NCBI RefSeq assembly: GCF_013778455.1
Contig: NZ_JACEHE010000004.1
Coordinates: 248,001-312,000 of the forward strand
From: Streptomyces himalayensis subsp. himalayensis
Lineage (GTDB): Bacteria; Actinomycetota; Actinomycetes; Streptomycetales; Streptomycetaceae
DNA: 64,000 bases
Direction of reading: 5' to 3'
Of the stretch, positions 25,843-33,441 are shown piece after piece (the stretch's first letter is position 1; every line of letters starts with the position of its first letter). The notes under the pieces are model-generated. The model made no database searches. It worked only from the letters and a program-made list of their open reading frames with translations, and was not told the origin of the DNA. The position numbers and the translations under genes were made by a program.

Positions 25843-26429
25843 AGGGCCGTGAAGGTGTCGGCGTCCGGATCGTGGGCGAGCACGGTTCCGGTGTGGACTT
25901 CGTAGTACCAGGCGTGCAGCCGCAGTCGGCCGTCCTCCAGCCGCCGGGCGACAGCGGGGTAGGACCGCATCCGGAGGATCTGCGCCAGCACGTGGTTCTG
26001 CACGGCCTGTGCCACGGCCGGGTCGTCCTGGGTGCCGTCCGGGCGGGGCGCGGCCTGGGTGAGCCAGTCGCGCACCGCGGGCACGGACGTCAGGTCGTCG
26101 CCGCGCACCAGCGCGCCGACGGCACCGCAGTGCGAGTGGCCGCACACGACCACGTCCGCGACGCCGAGCACCTCCACGGCGTACTCGATGGTGGCGGCCT
26201 CGCCGGTCGGGTGCCCGGACGCGTAGGGGGGAACGATGTTGCCCGCGGTGCGCAGCTCGAAGAGCTCGCCGGGGCGGGCCCCGGTGATCAGTGCCGGGAC
26301 GACCCGGGAGTCGGAGCAGGTGATGAACAGGGCCTGCGGCGACTGGCCTTGTGCCAGGCGCGCGAACTCCTCCGAGCGGGCAGCTGACTGCTTCCGGAAG
26401 GAGCGTGCGTGATCGATGAGGGGCTGCAT
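25839..26429 (-). CDS. beta-carbonic anhydrase
   Basis: A 196-residue zinc enzyme interconverting CO2 and bicarbonate in the cytoplasm. Zinc ligands are Cys38 and Asp40 with Arg42 in ITCSDSRV, and His98 and Cys101 in VCGHSHCGA. RTAGNIVPP and EYAVEVLGV are family signatures. The ATG at 26429 has GGAGG eight bases upstream. It is the first gene of a two-gene operon with the SulP transporter and probably traps or supplies imported bicarbonate. Confidence 0.94.
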   Translation of the reverse strand: MQPLIDHARSFRKQSAARSEEFARLAQGQSPQALFITCSDSRVVPALITGARPGELFELRTAGNIVPPYASGHPTGEAATIEYAVEVLGVADVVVCGHSHCGAVGALVRGDDLTSVPAVRDWLTQAAPRPDGTQDDPAVAQAVQNHVLAQILRMRSYPAVARRLEDGRLRLHAWYYEVHTGTVLAHDPDADTFTAL

Positions 26430-26610
26430 GAGGAATGCCTCCAGCGCGCCCCGGGGGGCGCGTCGTCGTACGAATGCGGAGTGTCACTGGCGGCGGGCAG
26501 GAGGGAGCGACCCCGCGCGGCGCACATGGGCGCACGGGGCGAGAGGGGCATGGCGGCGCCGGAAGATGGAGGGCGGGAACCGTCCCGGACTCGCTCCTGA
26601 CCTGGTCCGG

Positions 26611-26985
26611 TCAGCAGCGGAAGACCTGGAGCACCGCGGGAGATCTGTCCGTCGCCGGTCTCGGCAGACGGTGGGAGGGTCCGGCGGGGACACGGGATGC
26701 CGACACCGCCGAGGCTGCGGGGTCACGCGACTCTGCGCCGTGTGGAGGGCTCTGCGTCGAGAACTCCTCGGCGCGCTGCCGGTCGCGGGCATACGCGGGT
26801 CGTGCGTCGGTCTCCACGGGGTGGGCGTCACCGCAGTTGGCGGAACTGGCGACTTCGGCCTCGGTGGAGGCGACGTGCGCTTTGTGCCCCGTGGCCGCCG
26901 ACGCGGAGAGCGTGAGCGGATGGAGTGCGAAGAGGACGCCGGCGAGCACGCTGAACAGGGCACGCAACGCCGTACCTTGCAACAT
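26611..26985 (-). CDS. small secreted protein of unknown function
   Basis: A 124-residue protein with a clear signal peptide (hydrophobic stretch LFSVLAGVLFALHPLTLSASAA) and a hydrophilic mature part rich in Ala, Ser and Arg, with two cysteines (NCGDAH and the C-terminal FRC). GGGAG lies upstream of the ATG at 26985. It precedes the carbonic-anhydrase gene by about 180 bp on the same strand, but the gap argues against a tight operon. I do not recognise a domain. A plus-strand reading also exists here but lacks a signal or ribosome site. Confidence 0.6.
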   Translation of the reverse strand: MLQGTALRALFSVLAGVLFALHPLTLSASAATGHKAHVASTEAEVASSANCGDAHPVETDARPAYARDRQRAEEFSTQSPPHGAESRDPAASAVSASRVPAGPSHRLPRPATDRSPAVLQVFRC

Positions 26986-27309
26986 GCGGTAGCTCCCGGT
27001 CGGGCCTGCAACTGCACCGGCCGCAACGGCGTTGTTGACGTGCGCGAGTGCCGTAACTCCTTTGGAGGATTAGTACCTTAACCCGGCATCGCGCCCGAAT
27101 GGTTACCGAAAGGTTTCCCTCCGGTGAGGGCCCGGCGAGGGCGATGCGGGCAAGCGGTGGGTCGATTCCGATAAGTCCGGATTGGTCAGACGAAAAGCCT
27201 ATTGGGGCGATCGGGTGGCTTGAGCGCCGAATGAGCAACCGGTCCCTCTACTGTGGCACTCCTCCACGGCACAGTCCGATGCAGTCCTTGCTCCCTCTCT
27301 GGAGGCGTC
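26986..27309. other. divergent leader region
   Basis: No gene is evident. On the minus strand the promoter of the secreted-protein gene must lie here. CTCC-TTT-GGAG (27057-27067) forms a short inverted repeat next to an AT-richer stretch ending TTAGTACCTTAA. On the plus strand the stretch ends in the GGAGG site at 27301. Confidence 0.4.
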
Positions 27310-27711
27310 ATGTCTCTTGGTCAGCTGGCCGATTCGCGCTCGACGACGTTGTCGGCATGCGCGGGCGACGCCGATTCCCGCCCTGCGCCCGCCGAGGCCG
27401 CGGCGAGCGACGATCTGCTCGCCGCACCCGATCCGTGCGGCTGCGCGGACGCCACTCCACTCGAGGCGGAGAACCCGCGCCTCGACGCCCTGGACGACCC
27501 GCACCTCGGGGCCGAGGACCCGTGTTTCGAGGCGAAGGACCAGCGTCTCCCGGCCCAGGACCAGCGCGTGGTGGACCTCCACACGGCACTCACCGCGGCC
27601 GGTGTTCCGCCGGAGGCGGGGGACACCACCGCCATCCATGTCCTGGCGGCCCTGGACGACGAGACGGTGCACGCGGTCATCCGCTGGGTGAGCCGTAGAT
27701 TCGCGGTGTGA
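27310..27711 (+). CDS. hypothetical protein with acidic low-complexity N-half
   Basis: A 133-residue soluble protein. The first 85 residues are rich in Asp, Ala and Pro with loose repeats (PRLDALDDPHLGAEDP, FEAKDQRLPAQDQR). The last 45 (VVDLHTALTAAGVPPEAGD, then IHVLAALDDETVHAVIRWV) look like a small helical domain. The ATG at 27310 has GGAGG only four bases upstream. I cannot assign a function; it lies 139 bp before the aldolase-like gene. Confidence 0.55.
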   Translation: MSLGQLADSRSTTLSACAGDADSRPAPAEAAASDDLLAAPDPCGCADATPLEAENPRLDALDDPHLGAEDPCFEAKDQRLPAQDQRVVDLHTALTAAGVPPEAGDTTAIHVLAALDDETVHAVIRWVSRRFAV

Positions 27712-27850
27712 CGGTGACGGAGCCACTCGGGCCGGTCGCGGCCCGGTGTCCGGCACCGCGGACGTGGTCACCGCCGCCCTGCGCACCACCGCCTCCCCTC
27801 AACCGCCCTGGCGCACCACAGCCCCGCCCGCAGTCGTCTCCCGGAGCGTC

Positions 27851-28492
27851 ATGGACACCGCCCGCTTCCGCTCGGTCCTGGTCGTCGAACGTCTTGTCGC
27901 GATCGTGCGGGGCAGCGACGCCGAGGCGTCGCTGAACACCGTGCTGGCTCTGGCCGACGAGGGTGTGGCGCTCATCGAGGTGTCGCTGCGGACCACGGAG
28001 GCCCTGGACGTCATCGCACGTGCCGCTGCCCGCCTGGGCCCTGACATCGTGATCGGCGCGGGCGCCGTGCTCACGGCGGACGACGTACGCCGTGCCCAGG
28101 ACGCCGGTGCAGGTTGGGTGGTCACCCCGGCCGTCACCGAGGCGGTCGCGGCGTCCGCGCTGGCCGGAGTGCCGGTACTCGCGGGGGCGCTGACCCCGAC
28201 GGAGACCGTCCACGCGATCCGGCTGGGCGCCGGCGCCGTGCAGCTGTTCCCTGCCTCTCTCGGCGGCCCCCACTACCTCGCCGCCCTGCGCGAACCGCTG
28301 CCCGACGTCCCCTTCGTCCCGGCCGGCGGAGTCGACGTCGGTGCCGCAGAGGAGTACTTCACCGCCGGAGCCGTCGCCGTGGGCGTTGGCCCGCCCCTTG
28401 TCGGTGACGCCGCCGACGGCGGCGATCTCGGGGCACTGCGCCATCGCGCCCGGCGCTATGTGACGGCCTGCCGCTCCGGGAGCACGGCATGA
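27851..28492 (+). CDS. KDPG/KHG aldolase-like protein lacking the Schiff-base lysine
   Basis: A 213-residue protein of the Eda family (2-keto-3-deoxy-6-phosphogluconate / 4-hydroxy-2-oxoglutarate aldolase). Glu43 and Arg47 (LIEVSLRTTEAL), the GAGAVL turn, TPAVTEAV and the phosphate loop PAGGVD are all retained. The invariant lysine of the KxFPA motif is replaced: residues 130-135 read VQLFPA, with codon CAG for Gln131. Without it, normal class I catalysis should fail. The ATG at 27851 has CGGAG upstream. zwf lies 600 bp downstream on the same strand, but no edd gene is nearby. Confidence 0.82.
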   Translation: MDTARFRSVLVVERLVAIVRGSDAEASLNTVLALADEGVALIEVSLRTTEALDVIARAAARLGPDIVIGAGAVLTADDVRRAQDAGAGWVVTPAVTEAVAASALAGVPVLAGALTPTETVHAIRLGAGAVQLFPASLGGPHYLAALREPLPDVPFVPAGGVDVGAAEEYFTAGAVAVGVGPPLVGDAADGGDLGALRHRARRYVTACRSGSTA

Positions 28493-29091
28493 CACGGGCG
28501 CCGTCCGGGGGGACGGCAGATCCGCTGACCGCGGAGCGCGTGAGGCCGCGTGGCACCGGGAACAGTCCTGTGTCGTCCGTGGTTCGCCTGTCCGGAGGCC
28601 GAGGCAGCTGAGATCCGCCGGACCGGTCACAAGATCAAGCAGAGGATGGGCCCCTCGTGGAAGACAGGTCGGCCCCTCGCGGGGACACACGGGAACGCCC
28701 GACCAGCGAAGGTGTTGCGTATGCGCCGGAGGCCACGGGGAGTCCGTGGCGGACCGTGGGCCCTGCGAGTGGCCTCGGCAGACCGGCCCGACAGGCCCGA
28801 GTTGCGCGGTCGGCCCGGTCGGCTGGGCGGCCAGCCCCTGGTTGGCCGGCGAGGAACCCGGCCACCCGGCCAGAGTGGGTCCGCAGGCGATCCCCGAGAC
28901 GATCGGCGAGGGTAACAGCGTGAACGTGACGCGGAATCTCCCGCCGGAGCGCAACCTGGAAGTCAGGAGCCCCCGCCTCGACGGCCGATGCACCCGGCGG
29001 CCGCGGCAGCCCGCCCCACCACGACCGGCACGAGCCCACGGCAGCGGCGGCCAGGGCACTCGAACATCTCGCCCGAAGGAGGCCTGACCTC
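28493..29091. other. 599-bp region without a convincing gene
   Basis: Open frames on both strands lack signatures. GCCACGG-ggagt-CCGTGGC (28732-28750) is a 7-bp hairpin that may end the aldolase transcript. A short frame starting with an ATG that overlaps the aldolase stop (28489) encodes about 40 residues and then stops; it may be a remnant. The zwf promoter should lie in the last 150 bp. Confidence 0.4.
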
Positions 29092-30627
29092 ATGTCAGAG
29101 ACCAGCGGCTGGGAGAACCCTCTGCGCGATCCGCTGGACCGGCGGCTCCCGCGCATCGCGGGGCCGTCCGGCCTCGTGATCTTCGGTGTCACGGGTGATC
29201 TGTCCCGGAAGAAACTGATGCCCGCCATCTACGACCTGGCCAATCGGGGACTGCTGCCCCCGGGCTTCTCTCTCGTCGGCTTCGCCCGCCGCGACTGGGC
29301 CGACGAGGACTTCGCCCAGGTCGTGCACGACGCGGTCGAGCAGCACTCGCGCACCCCGTTCCGTGAGGAGGTGTGGCAGCAGCTGGCCGAAGGGATGCGC
29401 TTCATTCCCGGCGATTTCGCCGACGACACCGCCTTCGAACGGCTGCGCGCCACGATCGAGGAGCTGGACAAGGCGCAGGGGACGGGCGGCAACTTCGCCT
29501 TCTACCTCTCCGTACCGCCGAAGTTCTTCCCCACGGTCGTCGAGCAGCTGAAGCAGCACGGGCTGTCGGACGCTCCCGCGGGGTCCTGGCGTCGGGCTGT
29601 GATCGAGAAGCCGTTCGGGCACGATCTGGCCTCCGCCAAGGAGCTCAACGCGATCGTGCACGAGGTGTTCGCGCCCGACGAGGTGTTCCGGATCGACCAC
29701 TATCTGGGCAAGGAGACCGTCCAGAACATTCTGGCGGTGCGCTTCGCCAACACGATGTTCGAGCCGATCTGGAACCGGTCCTTCGTCGACCATGTGCAGA
29801 TCACGATGGCCGAGGACATCGGGATCGGCGGCCGCGCCGGCTACTACGACGGCATCGGTGCCGCCCGCGACGTCATCCAGAATCACCTGCTCCAGCTCCT
29901 CGCCCTGACGGCGATGGAGGAGCCGTCGGGCTTCGACGCCCCCTCGCTGGTCACCGAGAAACTGAAGGTCTTCAAGGCCGTGGATCTCCCGGAGGACCTG
30001 GGCGCGTCCACCGTGCGTGCCCAGTACTCCGCCGGCTGGCAGGGCGGTGAGAAGGTCATCGGCTATCTGCAGGAGGACGGCATCGACCAGCAGTCGAAGA
30101 CCGACACCTACGCGGCGATCAAGCTGGAGGTCAACAACCGCCGCTGGGCCGGGGTGCCGTTCTACCTCCGTACCGGAAAGCGCCTCGGCCGCCGCGTCAC
30201 CGAGATCGCCGTTGTCTTCCAGCGCGCCCCGCACTCGCCCTTCGACTCCTCCGCCACCGCGGAGCTCGGGCAGAACGCGCTGGTCATCCGCGTGCAGCCG
30301 GACGAGGGCGTGACGGTGCGGTTCGGCTCCAAGGTGCCCGGCACGTCGATGGAGCTCCGCGACGTGACGATGGACTTCGCGTACGGCGAGTCGTTCACGG
30401 AGTCCAGCCCGGAGGCGTACGAACGGCTGATCCTCGACGTCCTGCTCGGCGACGCCAACCTCTTCCCGCGTACGGAGGAGGTCGAGGAGTCGTGGAGGAT
30501 CCTCGATCCGATCGAGGAGTACTGGCGCAGGCACGGAACACCGGCACAGTATCCGGCGGGCACATGGGGACCCGAGGAAGCGGACGAGATGCTCGCACGA
30601 GACGGACGGAGCTGGCGCAGGCCATGA
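29092..30627 (+). CDS. zwf: glucose-6-phosphate 1-dehydrogenase
   Basis: A 511-residue NADP-dependent enzyme converting glucose-6-phosphate to 6-phosphogluconolactone, the entry to the pentose phosphate and Entner-Doudoroff routes. The N-terminal GVTGDLSRKKLMPAIYDL binds NADP. The active site is RIDHYLGKE, with the His203 region and the substrate lysine. QNHLLQLLALTAMEEP and RTGKRLGRR complete the signature. The ATG at 29092 has AAGGAGG upstream. opcA overlaps its stop by ATGA, so both are made together. Confidence 0.96.
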   Translation: MSETSGWENPLRDPLDRRLPRIAGPSGLVIFGVTGDLSRKKLMPAIYDLANRGLLPPGFSLVGFARRDWADEDFAQVVHDAVEQHSRTPFREEVWQQLAEGMRFIPGDFADDTAFERLRATIEELDKAQGTGGNFAFYLSVPPKFFPTVVEQLKQHGLSDAPAGSWRRAVIEKPFGHDLASAKELNAIVHEVFAPDEVFRIDHYLGKETVQNILAVRFANTMFEPIWNRSFVDHVQITMAEDIGIGGRAGYYDGIGAARDVIQNHLLQLLALTAMEEPSGFDAPSLVTEKLKVFKAVDLPEDLGASTVRAQYSAGWQGGEKVIGYLQEDGIDQQSKTDTYAAIKLEVNNRRWAGVPFYLRTGKRLGRRVTEIAVVFQRAPHSPFDSSATAELGQNALVIRVQPDEGVTVRFGSKVPGTSMELRDVTMDFAYGESFTESSPEAYERLILDVLLGDANLFPRTEEVEESWRILDPIEEYWRRHGTPAQYPAGTWGPEEADEMLARDGRSWRRP

Positions 30628-31583
30628 AGACCGACCTCACCAACACTAATGCCAGCAAGATCAACAAGGCGCTCATCGAGGCCCGCCGCGCCATCGGCAC
30701 CCCGGCGGTGGGCATGGTGCTGACCCTCGTCATCGTCACCGACGAGGAGAACGCCTACGACGCCCTGAAGGCGGCCACCGATGCGTCCCGCGAGCACCCC
30801 TCGCGCACCCTCGTCGTCATCAAGCGCCACGTCCGCTCCCCACGCGACCGCCACGGCACGCGCCTGGACGCCGACGTGCGGGTCGGCACCGACGCGGGCG
30901 CCGGCGAGACGGTCGTGCTGCGCCTGCACGGTGAGCTGACCGATCGCGCGGACTCGGTGGTGCTGCCCCTGCTTCTGCCCGACGCGCCCGTGGTCGTGTG
31001 GTGGCCCGTCGACGCCCCGGCCGTGCCCGCCAAGGATCCGCTCGGCGCGCTCGCGCAGCGGCGCATCACAGACGCATACGCCGTAGAGCGGCCGCTCCAG
31101 GAACTGGAGGCGCGCGCCGCGGGATACTCGCCCGGGGACACCGACCTGGCATGGACCAGGCTCACACCGTGGCGCTCCATGCTCGCCGCAGCCCTCGACC
31201 AGTCGCGATCGGAGATCACCTCCGCCGTGGTGGAGAGCGAGGCGGAGAACCCGAGCGCCGAACTGCTGGCCCGCTGGTTCGCGAACCGGCTCGGCGTACC
31301 CGTCGAGAAGGTCGTCACCGACGGCCCCGTCATCACCGCGGTACGGCTGAGGACCGCCGACGGTGAGATCCACATCGACCGGCCGGCAGGTCCCGTGGCC
31401 CGGCTGTCCATCCCCGGTCAGCCGAGCCGTGTTCTGGCCCTGAAGGTACGTACCACCGCCGAACTGATCGCGGAGGAGCTGCGCCGGCTCGACCCCGACG
31501 AGGCGTACTGCGCCGCGCTGCACACGACGGTGACCGTGCTCGGCTCGTCGAACGAGACAGCAGCGACAGCCGACGTCACATGA
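30624..31583 (+). CDS. opcA: glucose-6-phosphate dehydrogenase assembly protein
   Basis: A 319-residue OpcA-family protein that aids assembly and redox activation of Zwf oligomers. KTDLTNTNASKINKALIEARR, VLTLVIVTDEEN, LPLLLPDAPVVVWWPVDAPAVPAKDPLG and RITDAYAVE match the actinobacterial family in order. The start ATG at 30624 overlaps the zwf stop (ATGA), giving translational coupling. It is partnered with the zwf copy immediately upstream. Confidence 0.95.
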   Translation: MKTDLTNTNASKINKALIEARRAIGTPAVGMVLTLVIVTDEENAYDALKAATDASREHPSRTLVVIKRHVRSPRDRHGTRLDADVRVGTDAGAGETVVLRLHGELTDRADSVVLPLLLPDAPVVVWWPVDAPAVPAKDPLGALAQRRITDAYAVERPLQELEARAAGYSPGDTDLAWTRLTPWRSMLAAALDQSRSEITSAVVESEAENPSAELLARWFANRLGVPVEKVVTDGPVITAVRLRTADGEIHIDRPAGPVARLSIPGQPSRVLALKVRTTAELIAEELRRLDPDEAYCAALHTTVTVLGSSNETAATADVT

Positions 31584-31628
31584 ACGGCGGGGCGGCGGCG
31601 CTGGTCACGGTGCTTGCTTCCGCCCGCG

Positions 31629-32018
31629 CTACTCGATGTTCTCGGTGTCGATCCGGGCGTCTATCTGCTTGTACGCGGCGGGGGTCCGGGTCAGTACGGG
31701 CAGGCCGAGGCCGAGAGCGAGGTGGGCGGCGTGGGCGGTCGGCAGGTCCGTGGCGCGCTCGCGGGCGATCTGGGCGACGGCCCAGCAGGACGGCTCGTCG
31801 AGGGGACGGAAGATGAAGCAGGGCGAGGCGAGAGCGTCCTGCAGCATCTGGGTGACCTCGCCGAGAGCGCTCTCGGCAAGTCCCTGGGCGAAGGAGCCGG
31901 CCGGTACATACAGCGGCTGGGCGATCTCCGCGGAGTGGTGGACGCGCGCGGCCATGTAGATGCTGCCGTGCGCGAGGGCGCTGACCGCGGTGTGGTCGAG
32001 AACGTATCCCGTGCTCAC
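31629..32018 (-). CDS. PIN-like toxin candidate (VapC-type), degenerate active site
   Basis: A 129-residue protein starting STGYVLDHTAVSALAHGS, which matches the first motif of PIN-domain RNases with an acidic Asp at position 8. The C-terminal half (HAAHLALGLGLPVLTRTPAAY) has the fold pattern of PIN proteins, but the acidic residues expected near AAxxA and TRD are mostly replaced, so nuclease activity is uncertain. The GTG at 32018 overlaps the antitoxin stop by four bases. The small size, gene order and overlap fit a toxin-antitoxin module. Confidence 0.7.
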   Translation of the reverse strand: MSTGYVLDHTAVSALAHGSIYMAARVHHSAEIAQPLYVPAGSFAQGLAESALGEVTQMLQDALASPCFIFRPLDEPSCWAVAQIARERATDLPTAHAAHLALGLGLPVLTRTPAAYKQIDARIDTENIE

Positions 32019-32284
32019 GCGGCGCTCTGCCCCTGGGCGGCAGGGTAGCCGCGGCGGGCATCGGCCTCACGCACGGCCTCCAGGGCCGTGTCCCACTGGC
32101 CGGGGTGCTCGGTGCGGGCGCGCCCGGCGAACCAGTCGATGGCACGCTGAGCACGCTCGGCCTGCTCGAGCTTCTCCTTCACGGCCTCGTCGATCCAGCC
32201 CGAGACCTGCCCCTTGCCGGCGATCTCCTCGATCGCGGCGAGGCGGTCGCTGTCGATGGTGATGGTCACCTTCTTCTTCGCCAT
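32015..32284 (-). CDS. antitoxin-like DNA-binding protein (ribbon-helix-helix type)
   Basis: An 89-residue protein beginning AKKKVTITIDSDRLAAIEEIAGKGQVSGWIDEA. This is a beta strand followed by two helices, as in ribbon-helix-helix antitoxins. The remainder is a charged helical tail (EKLEQAERAQRAIDWFAGR) likely to bind the toxin. The ATG at 32284 lies inside the third of three direct repeats, so leaderless or near-leaderless translation and autorepression are probable; no ordinary ribosome site is visible. Confidence 0.78.
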   Translation of the reverse strand: MAKKKVTITIDSDRLAAIEEIAGKGQVSGWIDEAVKEKLEQAERAQRAIDWFAGRARTEHPGQWDTALEAVREADARRGYPAAQGQSAA

Positions 32285-32309
32285 ACCGACACCATACCGA
32301 CGCCATACC
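32281..32309. promoter_or_regulatory. three CCATACC repeats with 11-bp period (antitoxin operator)
   Basis: CCATACC occurs at 32281-32287, 32292-32298 and 32303-32309, separated by GACA and GACG. The period of 11 bp places all copies on one face of the helix. The first copy contains the antitoxin start codon on the minus strand. This is the arrangement expected for cooperative binding by a ribbon-helix-helix antitoxin. Confidence 0.7.
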
Positions 32310-32864
32310 ACTTGGGGGAGTTCGCGCCTCAACCTTTGCGCCTGAAACACCGCTCCGAAGGGAAGTCCTCAGGAGTACGAGGCCCGGCCCATGGGCGCCG
32401 CCCCTCACCCACGCCCCAGGCGCCCATGGAGCACGGGGACGCATGGCGCGCCGCCCCAGGGTCCGCGTACCCGCCCACCGTTCCGCTGTCGCCGACAGCC
32501 CGGGTCTACTCCGCCGCGGGCTGCGGGGAGCGGCGGCTGTCGCCCAGGGGTGTGTGGAGCCGCCCGTTGAGCGAGCGGAGGGGTGTCACTCTGCTTTTTG
32601 CGCTCTGCTCGCCCTGTGTGTCCTTCGTGTTCTTGGCGTCAAGTGGGGCTCGATTGCTCATGATGCGATGATCGGCCAGGGGGCGCGCCGCAGCCACTCC
32701 CTGCCTTTCCTGGTGTTGCGCATCCTGGTGCTGCGACTCCCAGGCAGACTCCCAGGCAGAGGAACGGACGGCCGCCGTCGCGCCCCTGCCGCAGCCGAGG
32801 CCCCGCTCCCGGTTGCGGGCCGGAATCCACGATGCTCTGGCGATCACATCCAGGGGAGGCCGTG
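32310..32864. other. 555-bp region without a convincing gene
   Basis: Frames on both strands lack domain signatures or ribosome sites. A duplicated decamer CCCAGGCAGA occurs at about 32741 and 32752. The promoter of the antitoxin gene (minus) and of the deaminase gene (plus) should lie at the two ends. Confidence 0.4.
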
Positions 32865-33344
32865 ATGGTGACGGATGGCGAGTTGCGGCACCTGCGCCGC
32901 TGTGTGGAGCTGGCGGCCGAGGCGCTGGAGGAGGGCGACGAACCCTTCGGTTCCGTGCTGGTCGGCGGGGACGGGACCGTGCTCGGCGAGGACCACAACC
33001 GGGTGGCGTCGGGCGACCGCACGCGGCATCCCGAGTTCGAGCTCGCTCGTTGGGCGGCGACGCACATGACCCCGGAGGAACGGGCGGCCGCCACCGTCTA
33101 CACCTCCGGAGAGCACTGCCCCATGTGCGCCGCCGCGCATGCCTGGGTGGGGCTGGGCCGCATCGTCTACGTCAGTTCGTCCGAGCAGCTCGTCTCATGG
33201 CTCGCCGAACTGGGAGTCCCCGCACCTCCTGTGCGGCCGCTGCCGATCCAGGACATCGCCCCCGGCGTGACGGTGGAAGGCCCGGTTCCGGACCTCGCGG
33301 AGGAGGTACGGGCACTGCAGCGCCGCTTCCACGGCACCTCGTGA
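32865..33344 (+). CDS. cytidine/deoxycytidylate deaminase-family protein
   Basis: A 159-residue zinc deaminase. The metal site is His55-Pro-Glu57 (RHPEFELARW) and Cys85/Cys88 (GEHCPMCAAAH), with EPFGSVLVGGDG as the first strand. The family includes guanine deaminase, tRNA adenosine deaminase and nucleoside deaminases. The non-standard HPE (usually HAE) and the CPMC spacing do not fit TadA, so a free base or nucleoside substrate is more likely. The ATG at 32865 follows GGGGAGG; a GTG three bases upstream is equally possible. Confidence 0.85.
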   Translation: MVTDGELRHLRRCVELAAEALEEGDEPFGSVLVGGDGTVLGEDHNRVASGDRTRHPEFELARWAATHMTPEERAAATVYTSGEHCPMCAAAHAWVGLGRIVYVSSSEQLVSWLAELGVPAPPVRPLPIQDIAPGVTVEGPVPDLAEEVRALQRRFHGTS

Positions 33345-33441
33345 GGGCGTCTGCCGATGGGTTGGCGGCCGGGACGGAGGAGGGCCCCACCGCGATGGGG
33401 GAACGCGGCGGGGCTCGTCATCGTGCCCGGTGACCGGCCGG

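Noticed and set aside
26416..27081. Plus-strand open frame opposite the small secreted protein
   Set aside because: The minus strand offers a clear signal peptide and ribosome site; the plus frame has neither.
32506..32847. Minus-strand open frame of 113 codons before the deaminase gene
   Set aside because: Repeated AWESAWES and QHQDAQHQE text comes from duplicated DNA words; no domain, start signal or conservation cue is visible.
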